Positions 44,287 to 52,701 of a DNA stretch of 62,245 nucleotides are shown piece by piece. How positions within the stretch are numbered: position 1 is the first letter of the stretch; the number at the start of each line of letters is the position of its first letter. A program made the position numbers and the translations under genes. Under the pieces are notes generated by a model, which saw nothing but the letters and a program-made list of their open reading frames with translations, was not told the DNA's origin and searched no databases. This DNA comes from Actinomycetota bacterium (GTDB lineage: Bacteria; Actinomycetota; Actinomycetes; S36-B12; UBA5976): contig CANGDR010000009.1 of NCBI GenBank assembly GCA_947452765.1, positions 1-62,245 of the forward strand, given 5' to 3'.

Positions 44287-45056
44287 CCGTTAAGAAGGTT
44301 TAGTACCTGCTGATGAAGTGGGCCATTTGTAGTAATCGAATGCCCGGCATCCATTGCATCCGATCCAGTCACTGAAGTCACAGTGCCACCAGCTGCGTGA
44401 ACAATCGCAATGTATGCAGCCATGTCATAAACCTGTAGTTCTGGTTCGATTGCAATATCTACGGCTCCTTCCGCCACTAGTAGGTGGGACCAAAAATCAC
44501 CATAACCCCGGCTTCGCCAGACAGCTGTCGTCATTTTGTTCAAAGAGTCTGGGCCAAGTATTTCCCAACCAACTTGATCTGAAAATGAAAAGGATGCATC
44601 AGAAATCTTGCTGATACCTGAAACGGAAATCGGTCGCACGGTTCCATCAACATCTTGTGTGAAGGCGCCATCTTCGGGACTAGCCCACCAGCGCCGCCCC
44701 ATCGCAGGAGCTGACACTACGCCAATTACTGGTCCGCCATCGACAGCCAACGCGATTAAAGTTCCCCAAACTGGAACGCCACGAACATAATTTTTAGTGG
44801 CATCGATTGGATCAATAATCCAAGTCCTATTTCCACTTCCAGCAGTATTAGGAAACTCTTCACCTATGACACCATCGCTGGGATGTGAGGCGGCGAGTCG
44901 GTCACGTAGGTTGCGTTCAATTGCGCGGTCGGTTTCAGTTACTGGAGTGAAGTCAGGCTTGGTTTCAACGACAAGATCTAGGGCTCGATAGCGGGCCATC
45001 GAAATTTTGTCTGCCTCATCTGCCAAATTCAAAGCCAGTTCAAGATCGGAGTTCAT
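44283..45056 (-). CDS. hisN: Inositol monophosphatase family, probably histidinol-phosphatase HisN
   Basis: Metal-binding motifs of the IMPase superfamily are clear: GEEFPN, WIIDPIDATKNYVRGVPVWGTLIAL (DPIDxTxNY) and the C-terminal QVYDMAAYIAIVHAAGG (in place of WDxAAG). The histidinol-phosphatase subgroup of actinobacteria carries TKNYVRGVP as here, which favours HisN over inositol phosphatase. It is cytoplasmic and Mg2+ dependent. It lies in the same orientation as rsgA and aroA, 75 bases downstream of rsgA. Confidence 0.85.
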   Translation of the reverse strand: MNSDLELALNLADEADKISMARYRALDLVVETKPDFTPVTETDRAIERNLRDRLAASHPSDGVIGEEFPNTAGSGNRTWIIDPIDATKNYVRGVPVWGTLIALAVDGGPVIGVVSAPAMGRRWWASPEDGAFTQDVDGTVRPISVSGISKISDASFSFSDQVGWEILGPDSLNKMTTAVWRSRGYGDFWSHLLVAEGAVDIAIEPELQVYDMAAYIAIVHAAGGTVTSVTGSDAMDAGHSITTNGPLHQQVLNLLNG

Positions 45057-45131
45057 GTATTCACGTTACTGGCTGAGACCGGAGTCTGATTGATCGACTC
45101 TTTGGGAACTGCATTTTGCTAGTTAAACGCT

Positions 45132-46163
45132 CTAACTCGAAGGCGTTTGCAATGCGACTAAAAGCCTTCGTAGGGAATTAAGCCGGCTGGTCCCAGCAGC
45201 GCCGCCGTGCCCATCTGCGACCCACTTATCTAAGGCACAATCCGGTGGCGAATCGCCAGCTGCATTTACATGCGTACAAGCTCGCGGGCATTCTTCGCTG
45301 CCGTCCATTAACTCAGGAAAAGATTCGATGATGTCGCCTGGTTCAACGTGAGCCAATCCAAATGAGCGCAAGCCCGGAGTATCGATGACCCATCCAGTGT
45401 CGCTAGGCAGCGGAATTGAGCGGGCAGAAGTCGAAGTATGTTTACCGCGCCCAGTTACATCATTCACAGTTCCAGTTACACGCAAAGCATCCGGAGCCAG
45501 TGAATTAACGAGCGTTGATTTTCCTACACCTGAGTGACCCAAGAACACGGTCGAATGTCCGGCCAAAGCTTCCCGCACAGATTCAATTCCGTCACCAGTT
45601 TTTTGGTTAACCAGAAAGTGCCTCAGGTCCATTCCGGAATAGTTGTCAAGCAGTGCTTTGGGTGACCCAAGATCAACTTTGGTAATTATCAAAATTGGAT
45701 CAAGCCCAGCCTCAAACGCCGCGACTAAAGCACGATCAATTAAACCGATTCGTGGCTCGGGATTGGCAATTGCGGTGACGATTGCCATCTGGTCGGCATT
45801 TGCCACGATGACTCGTTCAATGGGGTCGCTATCATCTGCAGTCCGGGTGAGCACGGTCACTCGATCCAAGATTTCCACTAGTCGGGCCAAAGTATCTGGT
45901 TTGCCAGACAAGTCACCAACCATTCGGACTCGATCTCCAATCACGACTCCTTTGCGACCAAGTTCACGGGCCTTTACGGACGTGACTTCGACTTGTTCGT
46001 CATGCGATGCGCCAGCAGGAACAACAACAGTGATTCGACCACGATCAACACCGACAACTTGGCCGATGGCTGCATCCGAAAAATTCGGCCGATCTTTGGT
46101 GCGCCTATGTGAGTTATAGCGGGACGGACGTTGCGAAATGGAATCTTCGTCGTACTGGCTCAC
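45132..46163 (-). CDS. rsgA: Ribosome small-subunit biogenesis GTPase RsgA
   Basis: This is a circularly permuted GTPase with an N-terminal OB-fold, G4 (ITKVD), G1 (GHSGVGKSTLVN) and G3 (DTPGLRSFGL), and a C-terminal zinc knuckle (CPRACTHVNAAGDSPPDC). RsgA checks late maturation of the 30S subunit. The GTG at 46163 overlaps the aroA stop (GTGA), and the resulting N-terminus aligns with Streptomyces RsgA better than an in-frame GTG seven codons upstream. The order aroA-rsgA is the same as Rv3227-Rv3228. Confidence 0.93.
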   Translation of the reverse strand: MSQYDEDSISQRPSRYNSHRRTKDRPNFSDAAIGQVVGVDRGRITVVVPAGASHDEQVEVTSVKARELGRKGVVIGDRVRMVGDLSGKPDTLARLVEILDRVTVLTRTADDSDPIERVIVANADQMAIVTAIANPEPRIGLIDRALVAAFEAGLDPILIITKVDLGSPKALLDNYSGMDLRHFLVNQKTGDGIESVREALAGHSTVFLGHSGVGKSTLVNSLAPDALRVTGTVNDVTGRGKHTSTSARSIPLPSDTGWVIDTPGLRSFGLAHVEPGDIIESFPELMDGSEECPRACTHVNAAGDSPPDCALDKWVADGHGGAAGTSRLNSLRRLLVALQTPSS

Positions 46164-47440
46164 GCGCTTACCAAATCCAGCCACATTTCCGAAAACTCCG
46201 GAAGCGTCTTACTCGTTGTTGTGATGTCTTCAACTAGTAAATCGGGAATCGAAAGGCCAAGAACTGCAGCAGCCATCGCCATTCGGTGGTCTGAGTAAGT
46301 TGCAAAGGTACCGCCATGCAGTGGTGCGGGTTTTATGATCAAGCCATCTTCTGTTTCGGATACATCGCCGCCGAGTTTTGTTAACTCGGTTACTAACGCG
46401 GCCAAGCGATCTGTTTCATGACCGCGCAAATGCGCAATCCCGCGAAGCTGCGACGGTGAATCTGCCAGAGCGCAGAGAACTGCGATAACTGGTGTTAGCT
46501 CGCCAACCTGATGCAGGTCTATGTCGATGCCATGGATCTTTCCTGATCCAAAAACGGTTAGGTCAGATCCACTTCTAGTTACCTCTGCCCCCAGCAAAGG
46601 CAAAATCGTGCGTAGCGAATCTCCCGCTTGGTTTGTCCGTTCCGGCCAGTTTGGGATTGTTACTGATCCACCACACACGAGTGCAGCGGCAAGGAATGGT
46701 GCCGCGTTCGAAAGGTCAGGTTCAACCGTGACATTAAATGGTTGCGGTATTCCTGGATGTACTTGCCAAGTTGCATACTGAGCATCATTTACATCCACAT
46801 CAACTTTGATACCAACTCCGCGCAACACTTCGACTGACATGTCGATGTGTGGCATCGACGGAAGTGGCCCACCGCTGTGTATTACGGTGATGCCAGAATC
46901 ATATCGACAGCCAGCCAACAGTAGGGCGCTCACGAATTGCGAACTCGCAGATGCATCTAATGTCACTTCACCGCCACGGACGAAACCTTTGCCCCTGACA
47001 GTGAATGGCAAGCTGCCGCGATTATCGTCATCTACGACCACGTCTAGCGCGCGCAAAGAATCAATAATTTGCTGCATCGGGCGCATCCTTGCATGCGGAT
47101 CGCCATCAAACCTGACATCACCATCAGTAATCGCAGCGATGGGTGGAACAAAGCGCATCACAGTTCCAGCAAGGCCACAGTCAACTTCGGTTGGTCCGGA
47201 TAATGGACCTGGAGTTACCACATAGGCATCACCATCAGTCTCGATGGCAACCCCGAGACTGCTTAAGGCCTGCGCCATCAAAATTGTGTCTCGCGCCTGA
47301 AGGGGCAAATTTATTCGGCTTGGTCCGCTTGCGATGGCAGACATTATCAGCCATCGGTTCGTTAGCGACTTTGAGCCAGGAATGGGCACGCGGGCTGACA
47401 CCGGCGAATTGCGGTGCGGCGCGTTCCATAAATCTGGCAT
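46160..47440 (-). CDS. aroA: 3-phosphoshikimate 1-carboxyvinyltransferase (EPSP synthase)
   Basis: The enzyme has PGSKSLTNRWLIMSAIA at the N-terminus, GLAGTVMRFVPP (LxAGTxxRF), DASASSQFVSALL and the C-terminal HETDRLAALVTELTKLGG and DHRMAMAAAVLGL motifs of AroA. It makes EPSP from shikimate-3-phosphate and phosphoenolpyruvate in aromatic amino acid synthesis. I start at ATG 47440; a GTG two codons upstream is possible. It is divergent from the SRAP gene with a 35-base gap. Confidence 0.95.
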   Translation of the reverse strand: MPDLWNAPHRNSPVSARVPIPGSKSLTNRWLIMSAIASGPSRINLPLQARDTILMAQALSSLGVAIETDGDAYVVTPGPLSGPTEVDCGLAGTVMRFVPPIAAITDGDVRFDGDPHARMRPMQQIIDSLRALDVVVDDDNRGSLPFTVRGKGFVRGGEVTLDASASSQFVSALLLAGCRYDSGITVIHSGGPLPSMPHIDMSVEVLRGVGIKVDVDVNDAQYATWQVHPGIPQPFNVTVEPDLSNAAPFLAAALVCGGSVTIPNWPERTNQAGDSLRTILPLLGAEVTRSGSDLTVFGSGKIHGIDIDLHQVGELTPVIAVLCALADSPSQLRGIAHLRGHETDRLAALVTELTKLGGDVSETEDGLIIKPAPLHGGTFATYSDHRMAMAAAVLGLSIPDLLVEDITTTSKTLPEFSEMWLDLVSA

Positions 47441-47475
47441 GACCACAAGCCTAACGGCTGGCAGACTTATTCAAT

Positions 47476-48216
47476 ATGTGCGGAAGATATGCGTTAAAGA
47501 CTGATCCAAGAGTGATAGCAGCCGACTTTAATGTCGCGCAAGCCGCTCTCGCAGGCAAAGTGCTTGCGGACTTAAGTCACCAACCTGTCCCGATTACCCA
47601 AATCACATCCGAATCAATCCATGAGAATTTCAACGTTGCACCCACACATCAAATCCCAATTATTTTGGAAGTGGATTCCAAGATTACGATGGCAGCTTTT
47701 AGTTGGGGCTTGGTACCTTCCTGGGCTAAAGATCCGAGTATCGGCTCTCGAATGATCAATGCTCGAAGTGAAACAGTTTTAGAAAAGCCGTCGTTTCGCA
47801 GCGCAATTGGAAAACGCCGCTGCATAATTCCAGCTGATGGCTGGTTCGAATGGCAGAAGTCGGCAACTGGGAAAAAGATTCCACATTATTTCTCAGCAGT
47901 TGATGAAACTTTGCTTGGATTCGCCGGACTTTATGAATCTTGGAAACGACCTGATGGTGAAATGCTTTGGAGCTGCACAATTCTCACTAAGGAAGCGATT
48001 CCAGAAATTTCGTACATACATGATCGGATGCCCGTTTTTGTGCATCGTGATCTAAGGTCAGCTTGGTTGCAGCCAGGACAGGCACCACTTGCAGAGGTTT
48101 TGGATGCCGCCAGTTCCGCAACCCAGTTACAAGTGTGGGAAGTCGCCACTGCTGTTGGAAATGTTAGAAATAATACGGCTTCTCTAATTGAGCCAGGAGC
48201 CACGCTCTTTGACTAA
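47476..48216 (+). CDS. SOS response-associated peptidase (SRAP/YedK/HMCES family)
   Basis: The Met is followed directly by Cys2 in MCGRYALKT, the residue that becomes the N-terminal nucleophile and crosslinks to abasic sites in single-stranded DNA. MINARSETVLEKPSFRSAI and RRCIIPADGWFEWQK (conserved Asn, Arg, Glu), and a late PVFVHRDL, also fit. The protein protects abasic sites during replication. The position upstream of sigR mirrors Rv3226c near sigH. The length of 246 is normal. Confidence 0.95.
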   Translation: MCGRYALKTDPRVIAADFNVAQAALAGKVLADLSHQPVPITQITSESIHENFNVAPTHQIPIILEVDSKITMAAFSWGLVPSWAKDPSIGSRMINARSETVLEKPSFRSAIGKRRCIIPADGWFEWQKSATGKKIPHYFSAVDETLLGFAGLYESWKRPDGEMLWSCTILTKEAIPEISYIHDRMPVFVHRDLRSAWLQPGQAPLAEVLDAASSATQLQVWEVATAVGNVRNNTASLIEPGATLFD

Positions 48217-48230
48217 CTTCAGGTTTTTAT

Positions 48231-48257
48231 GGGAATAAACCACCCCTAACTTGAGTT
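48231..48257 (+). promoter_or_regulatory. SigR-type autoregulatory promoter of sigR
   Basis: GGGAAT at 48231-48236 and GTT at 48255-48257 are separated by 18 bases, an excellent match to the SigR/SigH consensus. It lies directly upstream of sigR, so it is very likely the autoregulated promoter. A start about six bases after GTT would make an almost leaderless message for the ATG at 48267. Confidence 0.78.
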
Positions 48258-48266
48258 GCAATATCT

Positions 48267-48935
48267 ATGGCCACAGCGTTACTTAAGTCGCGACCAGCGA
48301 ATCCAGATTCATTTCTGCAGGGAGTAGGGTCGTTTAATATGACGAACGTTGTGCAGCACGCGGAATCGAATGCCGAGCTAACCACTCGATTCGAACGAGA
48401 TGCTATGCAATACCTCGACCAGCTATACGCAGGTGCAATGCGCATGACTCGCAATCCTGCTGATGCCGAAGACTTAGTGCAGGAAACCTATGCCAAGGCT
48501 TATCGAAGTTTTCGCCAGTTCCAAGAGGGCACCAACCTCAAAGCTTGGTTATTCAGAATTCTGACTAATACCTACATAAATATTTACCGCAAGAATCAAC
48601 GGGATCCCAAAGTTGATCCAACTGAGCAAATTGAAGACTGGCAAATGGCTCGGGCCGAGCGCCACACTTCCGGAGGTTTGCGATCGGCTGAAACTGAAGC
48701 GTTAGAAAACCTTCCGAACACTGTTATCGCCGAGGCCCTTGCGTCAATACCAATTGAATATAGCCATGCGGTTTATCTCGCCGATGTTGAAGGATTCTCG
48801 TATAAGGAAATTGCTGAAATCGAGGATGTACCAACTGGAACCGTCATGTCTCGGTTACACCGCGGTCGCAAAGCATTACGCGAACTTCTTCATGATTATG
48901 CAATTGAAAATGGCTACATCAAGGAAGTGAACTAA
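48267..48935 (+). CDS. sigR: ECF sigma factor SigR/SigH (thiol-oxidative stress)
   Basis: ECF sigma of the SigR/SigH group: region 2 ([51 protein letters not shown]) and region 4 ([35 protein letters not shown]). Two starts are plausible. The ATG at 48267 lies only about 10 bases after the predicted -10 and gives 222 residues. The ATG at 48339, behind GGGAGTAGGG, gives 198. In Streptomyces coelicolor, SigR has a similar long, unstable form made from the autoregulated promoter. The stop overlaps the anti-sigma gene (TAATG). It should control thiol redox genes such as moeZ in this window. Confidence 0.95.
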   Translation: MATALLKSRPANPDSFLQGVGSFNMTNVVQHAESNAELTTRFERDAMQYLDQLYAGAMRMTRNPADAEDLVQETYAKAYRSFRQFQEGTNLKAWLFRILTNTYINIYRKNQRDPKVDPTEQIEDWQMARAERHTSGGLRSAETEALENLPNTVIAEALASIPIEYSHAVYLADVEGFSYKEIAEIEDVPTGTVMSRLHRGRKALRELLHDYAIENGYIKEVN

Positions 48936-49210
48936 TGAGTATTGATCAATCAGGTGGGACTCCTTGCACCGAGATACTTGGAGCGGTTTATGCATATTTG
49001 GATAATGAGCCAGTAAGTGTTGAGCGGGACCTGATTCGCTTGCACCTCCAGGCGTGTCCACCGTGCTGTGACGAATTCGATATTGAGGCGCTACTCAAGG
49101 AGTTGGTAGCCAAGTCCTGTTGTGGGGAGCAAGCTCCTAGCCAGATTCGGCAGCGGATAATGACCCAAATTACCCAAATTCAGGTCGAGATTTCCAAGCA
49201 AACGCCTTAA
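48935..49210 (+). CDS. rsrA: Mycothiol-system anti-sigma factor RsrA/RshA (zinc, redox-switch)
   Basis: The 91-residue protein has the ZAS motif HLQACPPC with His37, Cys41 and Cys44, plus Cys11, at exactly the positions known for S. coelicolor RsrA. It also has the extra pair SCCGEQ. Reduced, zinc-loaded RsrA binds SigR; oxidation forms Cys11-Cys44 and releases it. Translation is coupled to sigR by a one-base overlap, as expected for balanced amounts. Confidence 0.94.
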   Translation: MSIDQSGGTPCTEILGAVYAYLDNEPVSVERDLIRLHLQACPPCCDEFDIEALLKELVAKSCCGEQAPSQIRQRIMTQITQIQVEISKQTP

Positions 49211-49256
49211 GCCGTATCCTTAGAACCTAAGCTTTCCAAAAATCAAGGAGCACCTC

Positions 49257-49331
49257 ATGAGCAAGCGCGGCCGCAAAAAGCGTGATCGTAAGAAGAACAA
49301 GGCAAACCACGGCCGTCGTCCAAACGCTTAA
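49257..49331 (+). CDS. 50S ribosomal protein bL37 (24 aa)
   Basis: AAGGAG seven bases upstream and 24 codons ending in TAA encode a very basic peptide (MSKRGRKKRDRKKNKANHGR, then RPNA), which matches the actinobacterial ribosomal protein bL37 described from mycobacterial ribosome structures. It is too short for usual gene callers. A strong terminator follows 12 bases later, so it is the last gene of its unit, perhaps transcribed with sigR-rsrA or from its own promoter. Confidence 0.85.
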   Translation: MSKRGRKKRDRKKNKANHGRRPNA

Positions 49332-49343
49332 GCCATTTTGTCT

Positions 49344-49371
49344 AAAAAGGTCTGGTTCGCCAGGCTTTTTT
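49344..49371 (+). terminator. Intrinsic terminator after bL37
   Basis: AAAAAGGTCTGG and CCAGGCTTTTTT form a stem around a TTCG loop and end in a T-run. The A-run upstream makes it usable for the convergent biotinyl gene too. Confidence 0.92.
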
Positions 49372-49407
49372 ATTGCCCAAAATCAGGCCGAGCTCGCGGC
49401 CAATCAA

Positions 49408-49620
49408 TTAGTCGATTGAAATGATTAAGTCGCCTTCTTGCACGACGTCACCAACGCTAACTGCAAGCCGGGTAACGGTACCGGCGTCTTCAGATATAAC
49501 GGGAATTTCCATTTTCATGGACTCGAGTAACACAATCGTGTCGCCAACATTTATTGCATCGCCTTCGGCCACATAGATTTCCATCACATTTGCGACCATG
49601 TCAGCGCGAATTTCAGCCAT
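49408..49620 (-). CDS. Biotin/lipoyl attachment domain protein (TB7.3/Rv3221c-like)
   Basis: The 70 residues are a stand-alone biotinyl domain with the biotinylation motif ESMKMEIPV (Lys in MKM) and GTVTRLAVSVGDVVQEGDLI. It can be a mobile carboxyl carrier for a biotin-dependent carboxylase, but no carboxylase gene is near. Position between rshA and whiB1 equals TB7.3 (Rv3221c), whose partner is also unclear. Confidence 0.92.
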   Translation of the reverse strand: MAEIRADMVANVMEIYVAEGDAINVGDTIVLLESMKMEIPVISEDAGTVTRLAVSVGDVVQEGDLIISID

Positions 49621-49698
49621 ATCTCAACGGTAGTCCATCAACCATTTAGGCATGCTAGTACCGGCTGAAAATTTAGATTGTTTTTCTCAGTTAACGAA

Positions 49699-49992
49699 TT
49701 AAACGCGGGGGAGATCAGTTTCGAAAACGTGTGGTGTTGGTTCTAGACCGCGAGCCCGAGCACGTTGCGCGCGACGCTTGATAGCTCGACGCTCATCTTC
49801 GCTCGTTCCGCCCCATACGCCAGAATCCTGACCGGATTCCAATGCCCATTTCAGGCATGGCTCAATGACCTTGCAGCGACGGCAGACTGCCTTCGCTTCC
49901 TCGATCTGTAATATTGCCGGGCCTGTGTTGCCAATGGGGAAGAAGAGTTCTGGATCTTCGTCACGGCAGGCTGCCTCATGGCGCCAGTCCAC
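49699..49992 (-). CDS. whiB1: WhiB1-type iron-sulfur transcription regulator
   Basis: The WhiB fold is shown by CRDEDPELFFP, CRRCKVIEPC and the GVWGG turn followed by SEDERRAIKRR. The four cysteines (one, then CxxC and C) hold a [4Fe-4S] cluster that reacts with NO in M. tuberculosis WhiB1. I use GTG 49992 (Met-Asp-Trp-Arg-His), because GGAGG lies five bases upstream and known WhiB1 proteins begin MDWRH. A TTG four codons earlier would place that Shine-Dalgarno inside the gene. It is 97 residues with a short basic C-terminal extension. A CRP-like site lies about 100 bases upstream. Confidence 0.94.
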   Translation of the reverse strand: MDWRHEAACRDEDPELFFPIGNTGPAILQIEEAKAVCRRCKVIEPCLKWALESGQDSGVWGGTSEDERRAIKRRAQRARARGLEPTPHVFETDLPRV

Positions 49993-50092
49993 GCGAGCCT
50001 CCAAGGATTAGTAATGGATAAACGGTCAAATCCAGATCATTTGATTCCTTGGTTTCCCTTGGATCCAATCTGGAGTCTCTACTTTCTCATCT

Positions 50093-50108
50093 CGTGACTG
50101 TTTTCACA
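50093..50108 (-). promoter_or_regulatory. CRP-like operator upstream of whiB1
   Basis: CGTGACTGTTTTCACA fits TGTGA-N6-TCACA at 9 of 10 positions (GTGA-N6-TCAC is perfect). It is about 100 bases upstream of the whiB1 start in the promoter region. whiB1 in M. tuberculosis is known to be controlled by the CRP orthologue Rv3676. I see no crp gene in the window. Confidence 0.6.
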
Positions 50109-50206
50109 AGGACTTCCGCTAAGAAATTACTGTTGGACGAGTCACATTAGTTGAAAATGCACCTATTTCGGGGCAGTGCAGATCCATCAAATAGGGGTTT
50201 TTGGAC

Positions 50207-51142
50207 TCAAGATAGGACTCGAAGCGCATTTGGAATATGGCGGGCACGCAGATTTCGGGATTGTGCAACTACATCACCATCAACTTGCACCCACAATTCG
50301 CTTTCCGAATTTAGCGTCACGGCTTGCAAATCATGTAGCGCTATTACTTCACTTGATTCTGGAAGTTGGCGTCCCGCAACAATATTGCGAGTCAGTTTGG
50401 CAATTGAGCGCAGGGTTAATGATGTTGGTGCATACACATCAAGTGAGGTTTCAAGTGAGGCAGCAGGCATTGGATTTAAAGGTCGAGGCCCTAAATAACT
50501 CCAAGGAGCTAGATTAACAATTAACGCAAAATGAGCATCTGGGTGAATTGTGCCAGAAGATTCAACAACCTTCAAAGTTGGATTTCGGCGATCAGTACGT
50601 GTAAATAATTCGCGTAATGCAAATGCAGCATATGCCAAGTCGCTTGCTGCTTTTCCGCTAGCGCGGCGTTCTTCCATTTGAGCAAGCACTGCTGCATCTA
50701 ACCCAAACCCTGCGTTAAATAGGAACCACCGCGTAACCTCATCAGTTGCAATCTGACCGACTCCAATGGTGTGGATGTTCTTTTGTTCGATCGAACTAAG
50801 TAATTGTGCAGTGGCTTCAACTGCATCGTTTGGTAGCCCTAGATTGCGGGCAAATACATTTGCATTTCCGCCTGGCACTGCAGCCAAAATTGGGCTTGTT
50901 GGATCGGGGCCATCCCTAAGTATTCCATTTGCTAACTCATTTAGCGTGCCGTCACCACCAAGACCAATTACTAACTCGTATCCATTGGCTTTGGCCGAAG
51001 CGCCGAATGCAATGGCATCGCCGCGTCCGGAAGTGTGAACAACATCTAATTCAAGTGAGTTCGAAAGTGCTGCAGCGATTACATCTCTAACCGATTCCGA
51101 GGTTGTAGTTGCGAACGTGTTAACTACCAGAAGCGCGCGCAT
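50207..51142 (-). CDS. Diacylglycerol kinase family lipid kinase
   Basis: The glycine motif GLGGDGTLNELANGI and the downstream VPGGNANVFARNLGLP mark the DAGK catalytic domain. The C-terminal half is the YegS/DgkB-type beta domain. At 311 residues it is a soluble, Mg2+-dependent kinase phosphorylating a lipid head group such as diacylglycerol, or possibly a sphingoid or menaquinone-like alcohol. A member of this family (Rv3218) neighbours whiB1 in M. tuberculosis. The start ATG lies 60 bases from the divergent membrane-protein gene. Confidence 0.9.
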   Translation of the reverse strand: MRALLVVNTFATTTSESVRDVIAAALSNSLELDVVHTSGRGDAIAFGASAKANGYELVIGLGGDGTLNELANGILRDGPDPTSPILAAVPGGNANVFARNLGLPNDAVEATAQLLSSIEQKNIHTIGVGQIATDEVTRWFLFNAGFGLDAAVLAQMEERRASGKAASDLAYAAFALRELFTRTDRRNPTLKVVESSGTIHPDAHFALIVNLAPWSYLGPRPLNPMPAASLETSLDVYAPTSLTLRSIAKLTRNIVAGRQLPESSEVIALHDLQAVTLNSESELWVQVDGDVVAQSRNLRARHIPNALRVLS

Positions 51143-51202
51143 GGGATCAGCCTAGTCGCGATTTGAGTGTGGCAAGTTATAGCAATCCACTACGGTAGAT
51201 AC

Positions 51203-51553
51203 ATGCGAAAAGTTGTACTTGTCTGTGGTGTGATCGAGGCTTTAAGTATTTTCAGTTATGGGCTATCGATCGAGATTAACGGGACTCGTGTGCATAGCAC
51301 TGTTGGATCGCCGCTGGCTCAATTTATTATTTATACAATTTTTGCTCTTGGCATCAGTGGGTTAGTCAAGGGTTTGAGCGGGCACCATAACTGGGCTAGA
51401 ACGCCTTTTTATATGATCCAAATTTTTGTCGTAATTGCTGGCTACACCTTAATAAGTGGTGATGGGGTCAACGTCAAAGTACTTGGAATTTTTGTTGGCA
51501 TCTTGGGTGTAGTCGGATTCTTGTCACTACTTCGGTCACCAGATTTGGACTAG
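51203..51553 (+). CDS. Small integral membrane protein (four helices)
   Basis: The 116 residues contain four hydrophobic segments (RKVVLVCGVIEALSIFSYGL, FIIYTIFALGISGLVKGL, PFYMIQIFVVIAGYTLISG and VLGIFVGILGVVGFLSLL). I chose the ATG at 51203 immediately before the first helix; an upstream start would only add polar residues. Similar small membrane proteins lie near whiB1 in other actinobacteria (Rv3217c position), but the family has no function. It overlaps the convergent sigF gene by four bases. Confidence 0.75.
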   Translation: MRKVVLVCGVIEALSIFSYGLSIEINGTRVHSTVGSPLAQFIIYTIFALGISGLVKGLSGHHNWARTPFYMIQIFVVIAGYTLISGDGVNVKVLGIFVGILGVVGFLSLLRSPDLD

Positions 51554-52305
51554 TTATTAACTAATCCCTCGCGAAGTTGCGTAAGCGTTTTATTCAAAAT
51601 CCGCGATACCTGCATTTGCGATATACCTAACTCGGCTGCAATTACACCCTGACTTAAATTTTCAAAAAATCTCATTTGTAAAATTCGTTTTTCACGGTCA
51701 CTTAGACCTGCAAGCAAGGGTTTTAGCGACTCCCGGTATTCCACTCCCTCTAGGGCATCATCTAGGCTGCCGTAGCTTTCACTCAGTGCTGGATGATCAT
51801 CATGTCCGCTATCCATACTGACTGTGGAATAAGCTGCATTAGATTCCAAAGCCTCTACAACTTCATCTAAAGTCACCCCCAGATGTTTAGCTATTTCTTT
51901 TGGCGTAGGGGATCGATCTAACTTTTGGGTTAGTTCGGTTGTGGCTTTGTTCACCGCAGCGCCAAGTTCTTGCAGTCGGCGCGGAACTCGAATTGCCCAG
52001 GTCTTATCGCGAAAATGCCGTTTGATTTCCCCGACGATGGTTGGCGTAGCAAAGGTTGAAAATTCAAATCCACGTGAGAGGTCATAGCGATCAATTGCTT
52101 TTATTAGTCCGATAGTTCCGACTTGAATCAAGTCGTCTAGCGGTTCGCCGCGATCGGCAAATTTGCGAGCCATAAAAGTCACTAGCGGAAGGTGACGTTC
52201 AATCAAGGCAGCACGAATCGCTTCATGCTCAGGGGTACCTGCTTCTAGAGCTGCAAGTTGCTCAAACTTCTCGCGATCTTGCGACCGCAAGTCGTCTTTA
52301 GGCAC
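51550..52305 (-). CDS. sigF: Alternative sigma factor of the SigF/SigB group
   Basis: The 251 residues have region 2 (LIQVGTIGLIKAIDRYDLSRGFEFSTFATPTIVGEIKRHFRD), region 3 and region 4 (GLSDREKRILQMRFFENLSQGVIAAELGISQMQVSRILNKTLTQLREGL) of SigB/SigF-type group 3 sigma factors. It drives general stress or stationary-phase genes. Its gene begins inside the UsfX-like anti-sigma gene (eight-base overlap), so the two are made together. The start codon is GTG. Confidence 0.93.
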   Translation of the reverse strand: MPKDDLRSQDREKFEQLAALEAGTPEHEAIRAALIERHLPLVTFMARKFADRGEPLDDLIQVGTIGLIKAIDRYDLSRGFEFSTFATPTIVGEIKRHFRDKTWAIRVPRRLQELGAAVNKATTELTQKLDRSPTPKEIAKHLGVTLDEVVEALESNAAYSTVSMDSGHDDHPALSESYGSLDDALEGVEYRESLKPLLAGLSDREKRILQMRFFENLSQGVIAAELGISQMQVSRILNKTLTQLREGLVNN

Positions 52306-52669
52306 TCGCTACGACCTTGGTGACTAGGTGGAGTGCACTTGCTCCAGAAGGCGTTGCTGTGACCTGCAAATCAGCCACCAGTGCCTGCAGAACTGTCCAC
52401 GCGAAAGTAGAGCGATCAAGCTCTGGACTTCCATCCGGCCCTAACAAATTGATAGAAAGCGTGTCGGCCGCAACTTCAAAAGTTACTGAGACATCACCCA
52501 GATTTGGATTGTGAGCTATCAAAAGTGCAAATGCTTCATCTACTGCAAGGCGCAGATCATCTATTTGCTCAACAGTGAGATCAGCTCGAGCGGCCACATG
52601 GCCAGCGGTACTACGTATTAGCCCAACGTAATCTGGATGGGCGGGGACTCTTAAATGTATTGTTGCCAC
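52298..52669 (-). CDS. UsfX/RsbW-type anti-sigma-F factor
   Basis: The 123-residue GHKL-fold protein has VEQIDDLRLAVDEAFALLI, which aligns with mycobacterial UsfX (ADLRLAVDEVCTRLI), and STFAWTVLQALVADL like its SFSWHVLTALADDV. As in UsfX, the N-box Asn and G-box Gly residues of kinase-active RsbW are not conserved, so it may bind ATP poorly. It would hold SigF inactive. A GGGTAT box upstream suggests SigF control of its own operon. No anti-anti-sigma factor is visible. Confidence 0.85.
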   Translation of the reverse strand: MATIHLRVPAHPDYVGLIRSTAGHVAARADLTVEQIDDLRLAVDEAFALLIAHNPNLGDVSVTFEVAADTLSINLLGPDGSPELDRSTFAWTVLQALVADLQVTATPSGASALHLVTKVVASA

Positions 52670-52701
52670 ATAGAAACGCTAACGCATTAAGGGCGCTAGA
52701 G

